Shown: positions 1-14,885, numbered from the stretch's first letter. The stretch: DNA of 64,000 nucleotides from Nocardioides sp. B-3 (GCF_024703895.1 NZ_CP087968.1:2790001-2854000); one strand, 5' to 3'. Notes: a model not told the origin generated them from the letters alone. Made by a program: numbers and translations.

Positions 1-1
1 G

Positions 2-1195
2 CTGATGGCGCTGGCCATCGGCTGGGCGCTGCTGTTCATGGACGCCCGGCGGCTGGGGCAGCCGCTCGGCCTGCAGCGCCAGCACCGGCTCGCCGTGGTC
101 GGCGTCAACGGTGTCCTCTGCTTCTCCGTGGCGGGTGCGCTGCTCTTCGGCGCCCACATGGTCGGCGTACAGAGAAACTTCATGATCACGATGTTCGGCG
201 ACGGCGAGGTCGTCGGTGCGCACGACGGCCGCTTCAACGTGCTGCTCCTCGGCGGCGACGCGGGCGCCGGGCGCTGGGGGCTGCGCCCCGACTCGCTCAC
301 CGTGGCCAGCATCGACGCGCGCACCGGCAAGACAGTCCCGGTCGGGCTGCCGCGCAACATGAGCAACTTCCCCTTCGCCGAGGGCTCGGTGATGGACAAG
401 CAGTTCCCGAAGGGCTTCGACTGCGACGAGTGCTACCTCAACGGCGTCAGCACTGGGCCGGTGACAACACCGAGCTGTTCAAGGGCTCCAAGACGCCGGG
501 TGTCGACGCGACCGTGATGGCGGTCGAGGGCATCACCGGCCCGGAGATCAACTACTGGTCGATGGTCAACCTCGCGGGTTTCCGCAACCTCGTCGACGCC
601 GTCGGCGGCGTGACGCTGACGGTGCGCGACCGGATCCCCGTGGGACTGCCCTCCGACGACTTCTACCGCTTCATCGAGCCCGGCACCCCGCAAGCTCGAC
701 GGCATGGACACGCTCTGGTTCGCGCGCGCCTGCGACGGGTCCGACGACTACTCCCGGATGGCGCGGCAGAAGTGCGTCATGAACGCGATGCTCCAGCAGA
801 TCAGCCCGCAGGACGCGCTGCGCAACTTCTCCAAGATCGCGGCGGCGTCGTCCGAGATGATCTCGACCAGCGTGCCGAAGAGCGAGGTCGACCGGTTCCT
901 CGACCTCGCCATCAAGGCCAAGTCGCAGAAGATCGGCACCGTCAGCCTCGTGCCGCCGAAGGTCGTCACCGCCGACCCCGACATCGACGTGGTGCACGCC
1001 ATGGTGGCCGACGCGATCGACCGAGCCGAGGGTGAGCAGCCCACTCCGGAACCCACGACCGAGGCGGCCCCGCCCGCCAAGGGTGGGAAGGCGCCGGTCG
1101 CCACGACACCCGCCCCGGTGACGGGTGGTTCGGTCGGCTCGCTCAAGGACGGCTACGCCGCCAACCGAGCCGACGACCTCGGATCGGTCTGCTGA
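2..1195 (+). CDS. LytR-CpsA-Psr (LCP) family cell-wall glycopolymer ligase, 5' end outside window
   Basis: LCP enzymes move a lipid-linked glycopolymer onto peptidoglycan at the outer membrane face. The visible part carries a transmembrane stretch (VVGVNGVLCFSVAGALLFG), then LCP signatures: the phosphate-binding arginines in RPDSLTVASID and GLPRNM, the block FRNLVDAVGGVTLTV, and SDDYSRMARQ. A Pro/Thr/Ala-rich tail precedes the TGA. The frame is broken near 452 and 685, so three pieces must be joined. It stands just before the galactan genes and in the same direction, so the galactan is its most likely substrate; that pairing is inference. Confidence 0.85.
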
Positions 1196-1368
1196 CCGGG
1201 GGGCGTGACTCCCGACCCCATGGCCTGCTGCGCGCCGCCCGGCACGCACGCTGGCTGCGTTGTCGTCAGTCGCCATGGCTCCGCCATGTCTCCCTCCTCC
1301 GCCTTGCCATCGCACGCCCCGGACGACGCTCGCGACGGCCGAGGATCGGGAGGCACGCCCCCGACCCC

Positions 1369-1374
1369 TAGGGT
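1369..1374 (+). promoter_or_regulatory. -10 box TAGGGT for the first glycosyltransferase (leaderless)
   Basis: TAGGGT ends 7 bp before the GTG at 1382 and there is no Shine-Dalgarno sequence, so the transcript probably begins at the start codon. The preceding 1196-1368 stretch holds no convincing gene. Confidence 0.55.
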
Positions 1375-1381
1375 GTAGCGC

Positions 1382-2303
1382 GTGGCTCACGGACCGGATC
1401 GACGCGTCGTCGCGGTCGTCGTCACCTTCAACCGGCTCGCCCTCGTGCAGCGGCTGATCGAGCGGCTCGGCGAGGTCGATGGGCTCCACGAGGTGCTGGT
1501 CGTCGACAACGCCTCCACGGACGGGACCGGCGCCCGGCTGGCCGGCACGCCGACCACGGGAGAGATCCCCGTGCTGGGGCGCACGCTCGAGCGCAACCGG
1601 GGGCGGCGCCGGCGGGTTCCACGACGGGCTCGCTCGGGCCATCGACCGCGACGCCGACCTCGTCTGGCTGATGGACGACGACGGCCTCCCCCGACCGCGA
1701 CTGCCTCGGGGTCCTGCTCGAGCACGACTACGACTTCTGGGGCCCGCTCGTCGTGGACGAGAACGACGGCGAGACCCTCGTCTTCCCGGTCCGCCCGCCC
1801 GGCAGCCCCACCGCCCTGCGCACGGTCGCGCAGACCCGGGCGAAGGCGCGCGACGGCGTGCTGGTCGACATCGTCATCCCCTTCAACGGGGTCCTCGTGA
1901 CCAACGAGCTGGTGGACCGGATCGGGCTGCCGCGCGAGGAGTTCTTCATCTGGGGCGACGACGTGGAATACCTCTGGCGCGCTCGCGAGGCCGGCGCCCG
2001 CGTCGCCACGGTGACCGACGCGGTCGTGCGGCATCCGAGCGTGGGCGAGCTCGGCACGCCGATGGCGTTCGGCCGCACGACCTACAACCACAGCCCCAGC
2101 GACCTCAAGCACTACTGCATGGCGCGCAACAACCTCGTCAACCTGCGCGACTACCGCGGCCCCCTGCACGCGATGGCGTTCGTGGCGAAGACGATCTGGT
2201 TCTACACGTTCACCCGCCCCAACCTCGCCCGCCTCCGGCTCAGTGCGCGCGGATGCGCGACGGGCTCTGCGGGGGAGTACGACGGCCACGAGAGGTTCCT
2301 TGA

Positions 2304-2307
<4 letters not shown>
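1382..2307 (+). CDS. Family 2 glycosyltransferase, GlfT1-like galactofuranosyltransferase
   Basis: A GT-A fold enzyme of about 307 residues, the length of mycobacterial GlfT1, which primes galactan on the lipid linker. Seen: the nucleotide-binding strand VVAVVVTFNR at the start, VVDNASTDGT, the metal-binding WLMDDDG, and the acceptor-side FIWGDDVEYLWR. The frame is broken near 1600 and 1690. At 1597-1603 the consensus NLGGAGGF reads NRGR, as expected if CCTGGG became CCGGGGG. It overlaps the next gene by 4 bp (GTGA), implying coupled translation. Assignment to galactan rests on its place before glf and glfT2. Confidence 0.8.
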
Positions 2308-6482
<4,175 letters not shown>

Positions 6483-6486
<4 letters not shown>

Positions 6487-7400
6487 CCACGGGGACACCC
6501 ACGCCTGCACGCCGTCGCAGCACCCCCGAGCAGCTGGAGGCGCTGCCCCCGGTGCCGCCGGCGGCGACGGGACTGGCCGAGGTCGTCCGTCGGCGCTACC
6601 TGCTGAAGATGCTGGTGCGCAACACGATCCAGTCGCTACCGGGGCACGGCGCTCGGGTGGCTGTGGAGCTATCTCCAGCCCGCGATCCGCTTGTGCCTGT
6701 TCTACTTCCTGTTCCGGGTGATGGTGGGTCGCGGTGCCGGCATGGAGAACTTCGCCGTGCACCTGTTCGCCGGCATGGTGATGGTGCACTTCTTCACCGA
6801 GACGTTCAACGGCGGCACGCAGTCGCTGGTGCAGAACCGCTCGTTGATCACCAAGCTCGCCGTACCGCGCGAGATGTTCCCGGTGGCGCGGATGCTGGTG
6901 GCGGCGTGGCACACGGTCCCGATGCTGATCATCCCGGTGTTCGTCTGCGTCCTGCTGGGCTGGGTCCCGGACCCGGCCGGTATGGCCGCGGCGCTGCTCG
7001 GGTTCCTGCTCGTCGCGCTCCTCGGACTCTCGCTCGGCCTCCGGTGTTCAGCGTGGCCAACGTCTTCATGCGCGACTTCGGCAAGGTCGCGCAGACGCTG
7101 ACGCAGTTCGTGACGTTCAGCGTGCCGATGATGTATCCCTTCACGCTGGTCCAGGGACCGCTTCGGGTGAGTCCGTTGCCGCCTACTACCTCTACAACCC
7201 GATGGCCGAGGCCGTGCTGCTGATCCAGCGCGGGTTCTGGACCGGGGACCACCAGCGACCCGAGCTACACGCAGGCCATCCACCTGCCCGACCACCTCTA
7301 CACCCGTGGGCTGATCATGACCCTGATCGCGCTGGTCTGCGTGGTGCTGGCCCAACGTCTCTTCTCGCGGCTCGAGGCCCGAGTGCCGGAGCGCCTCTGA
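6483..7400 (+). CDS. ABC transporter permease for galactan export (Wzm/RfbD-like)
   Basis: An ABC-2 type membrane subunit that, with the next ATPase, flips lipid-linked galactan across the membrane. After a Pro-rich cytosolic head it shows YRGTALGWLWSYLQP, typical of Wzm entrances, then about six hydrophobic segments (LCLFYFLFRVMVG, MLIIPVFVCVLLGW, ALLGFLLVALLGLSLGL, and others) and the loop VANVFMRDFGKV. The frame is broken near 6650, 7048, 7162, 7172 and 7250. The ATG at 6483 overlaps the glfT2 stop. M. tuberculosis has the pair Rv3783/Rv3781 beside glfT1. Confidence 0.85.
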
Positions 7401-8183
7401 TGACGACGATGATCCGGGTCGAGAACGCGACCAAGTCGTTCACGCTGTCCTACCACCGCTCGCTCAAGCAGCTGGCGCTCGCCAAGGCACGCGGTCGCAA
7501 GACCCACGACGTGTTCAACGCCGTGGACGACGTCAGCTTCTCCGTCAAGGAGGGTGAGGCGATCGGGCTGATGGGGCTCAACGGCTCCGGCAAGTCCACC
7601 CTGCTCAAGCTCGTCAGCGGCGTCATGCGCCCCGACTCCGGCTCGGTGCTCACGCGCGGCCGGATCGCCGGCCTGATCGCGACCGGTGCCGGCTTCGACC
7701 CGCAGCTCACGGGTCGCGACAACCTGTTCCTCAACGCCGCGATCCTCGGGATGTCGCGCAACGAGACGCTGCGCAAGTTCGACGAGATCGTCGACTTCGC
7801 CGACCTCGGCAAGTTCCTCGACACCGAGGTGGCCTACTACTCCTCGGGCATGAAGGCGCGGCTGGGCTTCGCGGTGGCGATCAACGTCGACGCCGACATC
7901 TTCATCGCCGACGAGGCGCTCGCCGTGGGGGACCGGCCCTTCAAGCGCAAGTGCAAGAAGCGCATGGACGAGATCGTGAAGTCCGGCGTGACGATGTTCT
8001 ACGTCTCGCACGCGCCCGGCGCCGTACGCAACCTGTGCAGCCGCCTGCTCGTGCTCGAGCAGGGCCGCCCGGGTCTTCGACGGTGACGTCGACGAGGGCA
8101 TCACGTTCCTGCAGTACGACGACGATGACGACGACGAGCGCGGCAAGGCGAAGTCGGACGACAGGCTCAGCGCCGACATCTGA
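7400..8183 (+). CDS. ABC transporter ATPase for galactan export (Wzt/RfbE-like)
   Basis: The ATPase partner of the permease, with which it overlaps (TGATG). Walker A is GLNGSGKST, followed by the Wzt-type LIATGAGFDPQLTGRDNLFLN, signature YYSSGMKARLGFA, Walker B DIFIADEALAVGD and switch histidine YVSH. About 260 residues, so it lacks the extra C-terminal carbohydrate-binding domain of some O-antigen Wzt proteins; an acidic run of aspartates lies near the end. The frame is broken at about 8072, where CCTGG seems to read CCCGGG. It closes the operon. Confidence 0.88.
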
Positions 8184-8290
8184 CGAGTCGGCGCATGTTG
8201 CACGGCGAGTCGGCGCATGTTGCACGGCGAGTCGGCGCAAACAAACCGCCGAGTCGGCGCATGTTGCACGGCGAGTCGGCGCAAGCCGAC
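8184..8290 (+). repeat. Tandem array of a 22-bp unit, about 4.8 copies (left array)
   Basis: Units start at 8184, 8206, 8228, 8250 and 8272, each opening CGAGTCGGCGC. Units 1, 2 and 4 are identical through all 22 bp (second half ATGTTGCACGG); unit 3 differs in its second half and unit 5 is partial. The array begins directly after the ATPase stop codon. The core GCCGAGTCGGC is a near-palindrome. A matching array in reverse orientation lies at 9318-9383. Confidence 0.95.
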
Positions 8291-8349
8291 GTTTTCCACA
8301 GGCCGTGACCCGCGGGGTGACGACTCCACGACGCGGGTATCTGGCATGC

Positions 8350-9394
8350 ATGTCGTCCGGACACCGATTCCCTCCGGGCTGGCCGCTGCCACCTGATCAA
8401 CCGTTCACGCTCGAGCAGGCTCGCGCCGCCGGCGTCAGCAGGGCGCTCCCGGCCCTGCTGAGGAGTCGGGTCGTACGCCGACCACTGTGGGGTGTCTACG
8501 TCTCGACCGCTGTTCCCGACAGCATCGTCCTGCGGGCCACCTGCGTGGCGCTGGTGATGCCGGCGGGCTGTTTCGTGACGGATCGGTGCGCCGGGTGGTT
8601 GCACGGCGCGGACATGACGCTGGCGCCCAATGAGGACGTCCCGGTGCCGCGAGTCACCTTCTTCCGGCCCAGCGACGAGGGCCGGCTGCGCAACGGTCTG
8701 TGCCTCAGTGGTGAACGTCATGTCCAGAAGGACGAGCTGACCGAGATCCACGGGATCCTCGCCACCACCCAGCTGCGCACGGCGCTCGACCCGGGGTCGG
8801 CTCCAGCGGCCGGATGCGGCGCTCGCCGGCATGGATTCGATGGCGAGGCTCGGCGGCTTCGACGTCGGCGAGCTGATCGCGGGTCTCCCGGCTTTCAAGG
8901 GCCAGCGCGGCGTCGTACAGCTGCGCGAGCTGGCGCCGATCGTTGATCCGGGCGCGGAGTCGTTCGGGGAGTCCGCCTCACGACGACGGTGGCACGCCGC
9001 GGACCTGCCCCGGCCGACGACGCAGATCAGCGTCGAGGACGGGGGCGTGGAGGTGTATCGCGTGGACCTCGGGCTCCCCGAACTGCGGTGGGGAGTGGAG
9101 TACAAGGGCCGTCGCTGGCACACCGCCGCGACCGATGTCGAGCGCGACGTGGCGCGGGTTGAGTGGCTGGAGCGTTGCCGCGGCTACGTGATCGACGAGC
9201 TGGACCACAGGAACGTCTTCGGTAGTGACGCGGATGCGGTCGAACGACTGCGCGCCGGCTTCGAGCACGCGCGGGAGACGTTCGCCTCGCGCCGCCGCCG
9301 GTTCTGGGTACTGACGTCAAGTTGCGCCGACTCGGCGTGCAAGTTGCGACGACTCGGCGTGCAACTTGCGCCAACTCGGCGAATTTGGGGGTGA
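8350..9394 (+). CDS. AbiEi-like N-terminal domain plus DUF559 (PD-(D/E)XK) nuclease-like protein
   Basis: About 347 residues. The N-terminal part (LEQARAAGVSRALPALLRS then VRRPLWGVYV) resembles AbiEi antitoxin-type winged helices, and CFVTDRCAGWLHG follows. The C-terminal part matches DUF559, a Vsr-related fold: VDLGLPELRWGVEYKG supplies D...E-x-K, and RDVARVEWLERCRGYVIDEL follows. The frame is broken near 8793, where TALDLGRL appears corrupted at a CCTGG site. The last 25 or so codons are encoded by the right-hand 22-bp array. Such genes are common and multicopy in actinobacteria; the function is unknown. Confidence 0.75.
9318..9383 (-). repeat. Tandem array of the same 22-bp unit, three copies, inverted (right array)
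   Basis: Units at 9318-9339, 9340-9361 and 9362-9383. Read on the minus strand each is CACGCCGAGTCGGCGC followed by AANTTG, matching the left array CACGGCGAGTCGGCGC followed by ATGTTG apart from a few bases. The array overlaps the 3' end of the nuclease gene, so gene and repeats end together. Confidence 0.92.
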
Positions 9395-9399
9395 AAACT

Positions 9400-9485
9400 T
9401 GACTTTTCATGAAGTCATCGGCGTGGCGAGTGGAAATTACAACGTTGTAGTTACTCACGAAACCTAGCGAACCAGTGTGACTGGT
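9400..9485 (+). promoter_or_regulatory. AT-rich upstream region with three palindromes before the amidase gene
   Basis: Three separate palindromes lie in 86 bp: TGACTT-TTCATG-AAGTCA at 9400-9417, the perfect TACAACGTTGTA at 9438-9449, and ACCAGT-GTG-ACTGGT at 9471-9485. The stretch is visibly richer in A/T than its surroundings. TTGGAG at 9523-9528 serves the amidase start. The binding proteins are unknown. Confidence 0.5.
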
Positions 9486-9537
9486 GTGAAAGTTGCTTCT
9501 CGTGTGACCTTCCCCTTCGCACTTGGAGTCGTTACTG

Positions 9538-12251
9538 ATGCGTCCTGTTCAAGCCCGTTTCATCACCGCCTGCCAGCAGCTGCTGGCCCTCGGCGTGGTC
9601 CTTGCCGTCCTCACGCCGGCGGCGGGAGTGCTGTCCCTCGACATCGTGGGCGCCCGTCCGATGCCCGCCGGTGCCCCGGCGCTGAGCGGTGCGCTGGCCT
9701 CGGCCACCGTGCCGACGGAGGCCGTGGCGTCCGAGGTCACCGAGGTGCCGCTCACCACACCCAGCGGCAACACCCGGTCGTTGGCGGGCTCGACGCTGAT
9801 GCGTGGCGCCATCTCCGCCACCCGCGTGACGAGCCGCCCGCAGACGGTGACCGGCTACGGCGCGGTCGGCGTGACCCGGGCGCACGGCGAAGCGGTCGAG
9901 GAGGGCGGCATCACGGTGCTCGTCCGCACTCGCGAGGGCAACGAGTGGAGCGGCTGGAGCGCCATCGACTACCACGACGACCACGCCCCCGACGCCGGCA
10001 CGCCCGACGCGCTGACAGACCGCCCCGGCACCGACCCGCTGATCATCGGCGATGTCGACGCCGTCCGGTGAAGGCGGCCGTCGACGGCGAGGGAGACCGC
10101 CGCGTTGCCCGACGACCTCAAGCTGGCCGTGGTCGAGCCCGGTACGGCGGAGGACACCGAGACCGAGGCCCCCGACTCCGGCGACAAGAGCTCCTACGAC
10201 GACGAGTTCGAGCAGCGCGGAGAGGACGCGCTCTCGTTGCGCTCGGCCGCGTCGAAGCGGACCCCCGCGATGCCGACCATCTACAGCCGCGCCCAGTGGG
10301 GTGCCGACGAGTCGATCCGCAACAAGTCTGCGCTGCGCTACGGCACGGTCAGTGCTGGCTTCGTGCACCACACGGTGAACGCCAACGACTACACCGAGGC
10401 GCAGGTCCCGGGGATCATGCGCAGCATCTACGCCTACCACGTGAAGTCGCGGGGCTGGAGCGACATCGGCTACAACTTCCCCGGTCGACCGGTTCGGTCG
10501 CATCTGGGAGGGCCGCTACGGCGGCGTCGACAAGAACGTCGTCGGCGCCCACACGCTCGGCTACAACGACTACTCCTTCGCCATGTCGGCCATCGGCAAC
10601 TTCGACGTCGTCGACGCGCCCGACGTGATGATCCAGTCCTACGGTGCGCTCTTCGCCCGGAAGCTCTCCCTCAACGGTGTCGACCCGGCCTCGATGAGCC
10701 AGCAGGTCGGCAAGTCCACCTTCGCCGCCATCAACGGGCACCGCGACGCCGGCAAGACGGCCTGCCCCGGTCGTTACCTCTACGCCAAGATCCCGACCAT
10801 CCGCTCGCTCGCCGCCGCCGCCGCGCCGGCCGCCCCTCCGCCCCCGCCGCCGCTCGAGATCAGCGACCCGGCACCACAGTCCAACCTCGTGGGCGCCGGC
10901 TACCCCGACCCGGTGGTGCGCCGAGCCAGCGACGGACGCGCACTGATCCTGCCCACCGGCGGCCTGACCTCCTTCAGCAAGGCGACGGTCTCGTCCGCCA
11001 AGGGCTGGTCCAAACGACCCGAGGTGCTCGTCTCCCCGGACCTGACCGGCGACGGCGTCCTCGACCCGGTGTCCACCAGCGAGCAGGGCGTGCTGCGGAT
11101 CCGCCCCGGCAAGGGCAACGGCAAGTTCAAGGCGACCTCCAAGGTCGTCAAGACGACCAAGGACCACACGCTGATGACCGCCGTCGGTGACATCAACAAG
11201 GACGGCCGCAACGACTCGGTCGCCCGGCACAAGGGCCGCATGGTCGCTCTCCTCGGCACCGGGAAGGGCGGCTTCAAGCGCGACGTGCTGGACAAGGGCA
11301 TGGGCAGCTACAGCCAGTTCATCGGAGTCGGTGACCAGAACGGCGACGGCGCGAACGACGTGTTCGCCCGCGACGCCAAGGGTCGTCTCTTCCAGTACGC
11401 CGGCACGGGCTCCGGCACGTTCGGCGCCCCGCTCCGCCGTGGCGGGGTCGTGGTCGGCGTACAACCGGATCACCGGCGGTGCGGACTTCAACGGCGACGG
11501 ACGCGGCGACCTGGTCGCCCGCACGGCGAAGGGCAAGGTCTACATCCACCTCGCCCACGGCGACGGCTCGTTCTCCCTGCCGATCGGTCCCGCGGCCAAC
11601 GTCCGGGCCCTGCGCTCGCTCACCTCGGCCGGTACCCTCGTCGGCGACGCCGCGCCCGACCCGGTCGGCGTCAAGGGCAACAGCCCGGTGGTGGTCCCGA
11701 ACAAGGGCACCTTCGAGCTCGGAGCTCCCATCGACACCGGCGCCGACTCGGCGGACGCCAACCTGATCATCAACGCGGGTGACTGGGACCGAGACGGCGC
11801 CGGCGACGTGATCGCCCGCGGCACTGACGGCGGCCTGTGGCTGTACCGCGGCAACGGCGCCGGCCAGCTGGCCGCACCGATCCAGATCGGCACCGGCTTC
11901 AACGGCGTCGACGGCCTCACTGCCGTCGGCGACGTGACCGGCGACGGTTTCCCCGACCTGCTGGGCACGCCGTCCGGCGGCGCGCTCACGGTCTACGCGG
12001 GCACCGGCACGGGTATCGCCGCGGGTCGCACGGTGGCGGGTCGCACGGTTGCACGAACGGGACTTCCGGCCGACCTCACGCCCTTCGACTGGGTGATCCA
12101 GGTCAGCGACATCAAGGCCAACGGAGCCGGCGACTACCTCGTGCGCCAGCCCAGCACCGGCTACCTCTACCTCTACGCCGGCACCAAGGCCGGCGTGGCA
12201 CCGCCCCGCTTCCTCGGGGAAGGGCTGGGGGCGTACAACCCGGCCGGCTAG
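9538..12251 (+). CDS. Secreted PGRP/N-acetylmuramoyl-L-alanine amidase with FG-GAP/VCBS-like repeats
   Basis: Cleaves the amide between muramic acid and the stem peptide of peptidoglycan. Residues 1-40 form a signal peptide (LLALGVVLAVLTPAAGVLS). The amidase_2/PGRP domain shows SRAQWGADES, FVHHTVNANDY, and GHRDAGKTACPG, which supply the zinc and catalytic residues. After a Pro-run linker, at least six repeats with DxNxDGxxD-like loops (DLTGDGVLDP, DINKDGRNDS, DQNGDGANDV, DFNGDGRGDL) make a probable beta-propeller. The frame is broken near 10067, 10091, 10482 and 11447. It resembles Rv3811, also near glf. Its TAG shares CTAG with the stop of the next minus gene. Confidence 0.88.
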
Positions 12252-12965
12252 AGCCGGTGCGTCGCGCGCTCCGTGTCGTACGTCGACTGCGACCGCTCGG
12301 ACGCGAGGTGCCGGACAAGGACCAGCGAGCCGCTCAGTGCGAGTGGCTCGGTGACGGTGACGATTCCCGGTGGGGAAGCCGGGTTCGTGACCGAGAAGAG
12401 ACGGCCGCCGTCGGTGAGGACACTCCCGGCGGCGGCCGCCTGCATGAGCGCTCCCTGCGTCAGGCGCACCCCGTCGACGTCGAACGCGAGGTCGTCGGCG
12501 GTCGGCGGGTCCCACGGCGAGAACGCGTCGGGCTGGGTCCAGATCTCGATGCCGACGTCGTGCACACCGGGTGGGACCGGCTCGGCGAACCGCATGCCCA
12601 GCGGACGCAGGCTGCACGCGAAGACCGGCAGGTCGTCGGCCCCGCTCCGCCCACCCGGTCAGCGTCTCGGGACCGCACACCACCGCGTCCGGGTCGACGT
12701 CGTCGGTGATCGTCAGTCCGACGGTCCGGCGCGCCGCCATGAAGACCGGTCCGAGCCAGTGCGTCGGCAGGTCGAGGCGCAGACGCATCCCGCGCTCGAG
12801 GTCGCCCTCCTCGACCAGCAGCCCGGCGGCCTTGGCCACCCAGTTGGCGTAGGTCGTCAGCGACAGCTCGACCCGCTCGTCGGTCTCGTGGTCGTAGAAG
12901 GTGATGAACGGGCGGCCGGCATCGCCGCGCAGTTGCCGGGCCAGCACGGCTGAAAAGGTCGTCAC
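12248..12965 (-). CDS. TIGR03089 family protein (N-terminal-like fragment of AMP-binding enzymes)
   Basis: About 239 residues of a small actinobacterial family. Seen: FITFYDHETDERVELS, TTYANWVAKAAGLL, LPTHWLGPVFMAARR, and the tail SLRPLGMRFAEPVPPGVHDVG. These resemble the start of acyl-adenylating enzymes, but the catalytic half is absent; the function is unknown. The frame is broken near 12645. GTG at 12965 is chosen because the -10 box TAGGGT ends 6 bp upstream; GTG at 12971 would touch it. It diverges from manC across about 17 bp. Confidence 0.78.
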
Positions 12966-12971
12966 GAGCAC

Positions 12972-12981
12972 ACCCTAGGGT
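12972..12981. promoter_or_regulatory. Palindromic ACCCTAGGGT: shared -10 element for two divergent leaderless genes
   Basis: ACCCTAGGGT is its own reverse complement, so each strand reads TAGGGT. On the plus strand it ends 7 bp before the manC ATG; on the minus strand it ends 6 bp before a GTG of the TIGR03089 gene. Neither gene shows a Shine-Dalgarno sequence. Confidence 0.6.
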
Positions 12982-12988
12982 TGCGGCC

Positions 12989-14071
12989 ATGACCGACCAG
13001 ACCGCCCTCGACCACTTCTGGGCCGTGATCCCGGCCGGTGGTGCCGGCACCCGACTCTGGCCGCTGTCGCGGCAGGGGTCGCCGAAGTTCCTGCACGACC
13101 TCACCGGGAGTGGGCGCACGCTGATCCAGGCCACCGTCGACCGGCTCGAACCGATCGCTGCCGACCGGATCCCGGTCGTCACGGGCCGGGCCCACCACGA
13201 GGCCGTGGTCGCCCAGCTGCCCGAGCTCGGTGCGGACTCGGTGATCGCCGAGCCCTCGGCGCGCGACTCGATGGCCGCCATCGGCCCGGCCGCCGCGCTG
13301 CTCGAGGCCCGCGACCCCGACGCCGTCATGGGCTCGTTCGCGGCCGACCACGTCATCACCGGGACCGCCGGGTTCCGACGCGGCGGTCGCCACCGCGGTG
13401 GAGGCCGCGCGCAAGGGGTGGCTGGTGACCATCGGGATCGAGCCGACCCACCCGGCCACCGGCTTCGGCTACATCAGCGCCGGCGACGCCCTCTCCGACG
13501 TGGGCGGCGCCTTCGGTGTGCTGGAGTTCGTGGAGAAGCCGTCGAGCGAGGTCGCGACGGCGTACGTCGAAGCGGGCTACCGCTGGAACGCCGGCATGTT
13601 CGTGGTGCGACCCGCAGTGCTGCTCGACCTGCTGGCCCAACGTGACCCCGACTTCGCCGCCGCCCTGCGTGGGATCGCGGAGGATCCCTCGACCCCCGGC
13701 CGACGTCTGGCCGAGCCTGCCGAAGATCGCCGTCGACCACGCGGTGGCGGAGCCAGCGGCCGCGGCCGGTCGGGTGGCGGTCGTGCCGGGCAGCTTCGGC
13801 TGGGACGACATCGGTGACTTCGCCTCGCTCCAGACCCTGCTCGCGGGCGACGACCCGGTGACCGTGCTCGGCGATGCCGGGCTCGTGCGCACCGTCGACG
13901 CCACCGGCCCAGGTGATCCCCGGTGGCCGCACGATCGCCGTGGTCGGGCTGCGCGACGTCGTCGTGGTCGACACCGGCGACGCACTGCTGGTGACCACCC
14001 TCGAGCGCGCGCAGGACGTGAAATCGATCGTGGCCGCCCTCAAGGAGGACGGCCACGATCACCTCACGTGA
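12989..14071 (+). CDS. manC: Mannose-1-phosphate guanylyltransferase
   Basis: Makes GDP-mannose from GTP and mannose-1-phosphate, for mannosylated lipids and glycans. About 360 residues without the isomerase extension of bifunctional enzymes. Seen: the nucleotidyltransferase signature PAGGAGTRLWPLSR, the substrate loop GFGYI, FVEKPS, WNAGMFV, DHAVAE and FGWDDIGDF. The frame is broken near 13373, 13697 and 13909 (CCAGG with an extra C). M. tuberculosis has the equivalent manB/Rv3264c beside fbiAB, and here too the F420 genes lie close downstream. Confidence 0.93.
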
Positions 14072-14083
14072 GGCGGTCCCGGA

Positions 14084-14822
14084 TCAGATCGCGTCGGGCT
14101 CGGGGGAGTCGGTGTAGGGGTACTTCTCCATGAACTCCGCCGGGGGCCTCGCCGCTGGGCGCCGAGCAGTACTGGAAGACGCCGACCTGCTTCTCGGCCG
14201 GCGTCGCACCCTCGCCATTGACGGACCAGTGGGTCATCGCGACGTGCTGCTTGCCCGGGAAGGCCTCGCCGTCCTCGGAGGTCCACGGCACGGCCTTGAA
14301 CTTGTTGCGGTAGTTGGCGTTGTCGTCGAACTTGCTGGCGATGCCGCGCAGGTCGTCCATCATCGCGTCGTTGTCGGCCACGGTCTTGTCGTACCAGAGG
14401 ATCGTGTAGCCGTGCTCCGGGTTGTGCACGAGCTCGCCGACGTCGGGGCGGTCGGTGGTCTTGTAGAGCTTGCGGTCGATCGTGTCCCAGACGTTGTAGT
14501 GCTCGCCGAAGGCCGGCGGTGCGTCCTCGTAGGCGATCGGGGTGCCGGGCTCTACGTGCTGCTGCTCGCCGGTGGCCTTCTTGGTGGTGATCTCCCGGCA
14601 GTCGTCGGCCGCGGCGCCGATCTCGTCGAGGCTCTGCGAGTCGAAGGTTCGCAGGTCGTACCAGTCCTTGATCGGCTGGTAGGCCGCGGCTGCGACGATC
14701 AGCAGGGCGATGGTGACGCAGACGCCCACGATGGCGAAGCCTCGCCGCTTGTCGGCACTCTTCTGCTTGTTGCGGATCGAGTCGATGACCGCCTGACGGT
14801 CGGTCCTGTCCTTCTTGGCCAC
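14084..14822 (-). CDS. DUF3105 membrane-anchored protein
   Basis: A basic cytosolic head (VAKKDRTDRQ), one transmembrane helix (GFAIVGVCVTIALLIVAAAAY) and an outer domain with the DUF3105 blocks: PPAFGEHYNVW, HNPEHGYTILWYD, and VAMTHWSVN. The single pass puts the domain outside the cell. The function is not known; homologues accompany envelope genes. GTG at 14822 starts the conserved basic head. The frame is broken near 14141, after which the chain ends in an acidic tail. Confidence 0.8.
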
Positions 14823-14885
14823 GGCGTGTGAGTCTCTCGAAATCGGTGGGCTCGCCCGGGGCACAGGCGGGGTCGGGGGCAGAGT

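Noticed and set aside
1196..1368. Coding or structured RNA upstream of the first glycosyltransferase
   Set aside because: No frame with a start signal and only weak self-complementarity; it may contain dispersed repeat sequence but no second copy occurs in this window.
8184..8290. CRISPR array
   Set aside because: The 22-bp units are contiguous with no unique spacers and no cas genes are near.
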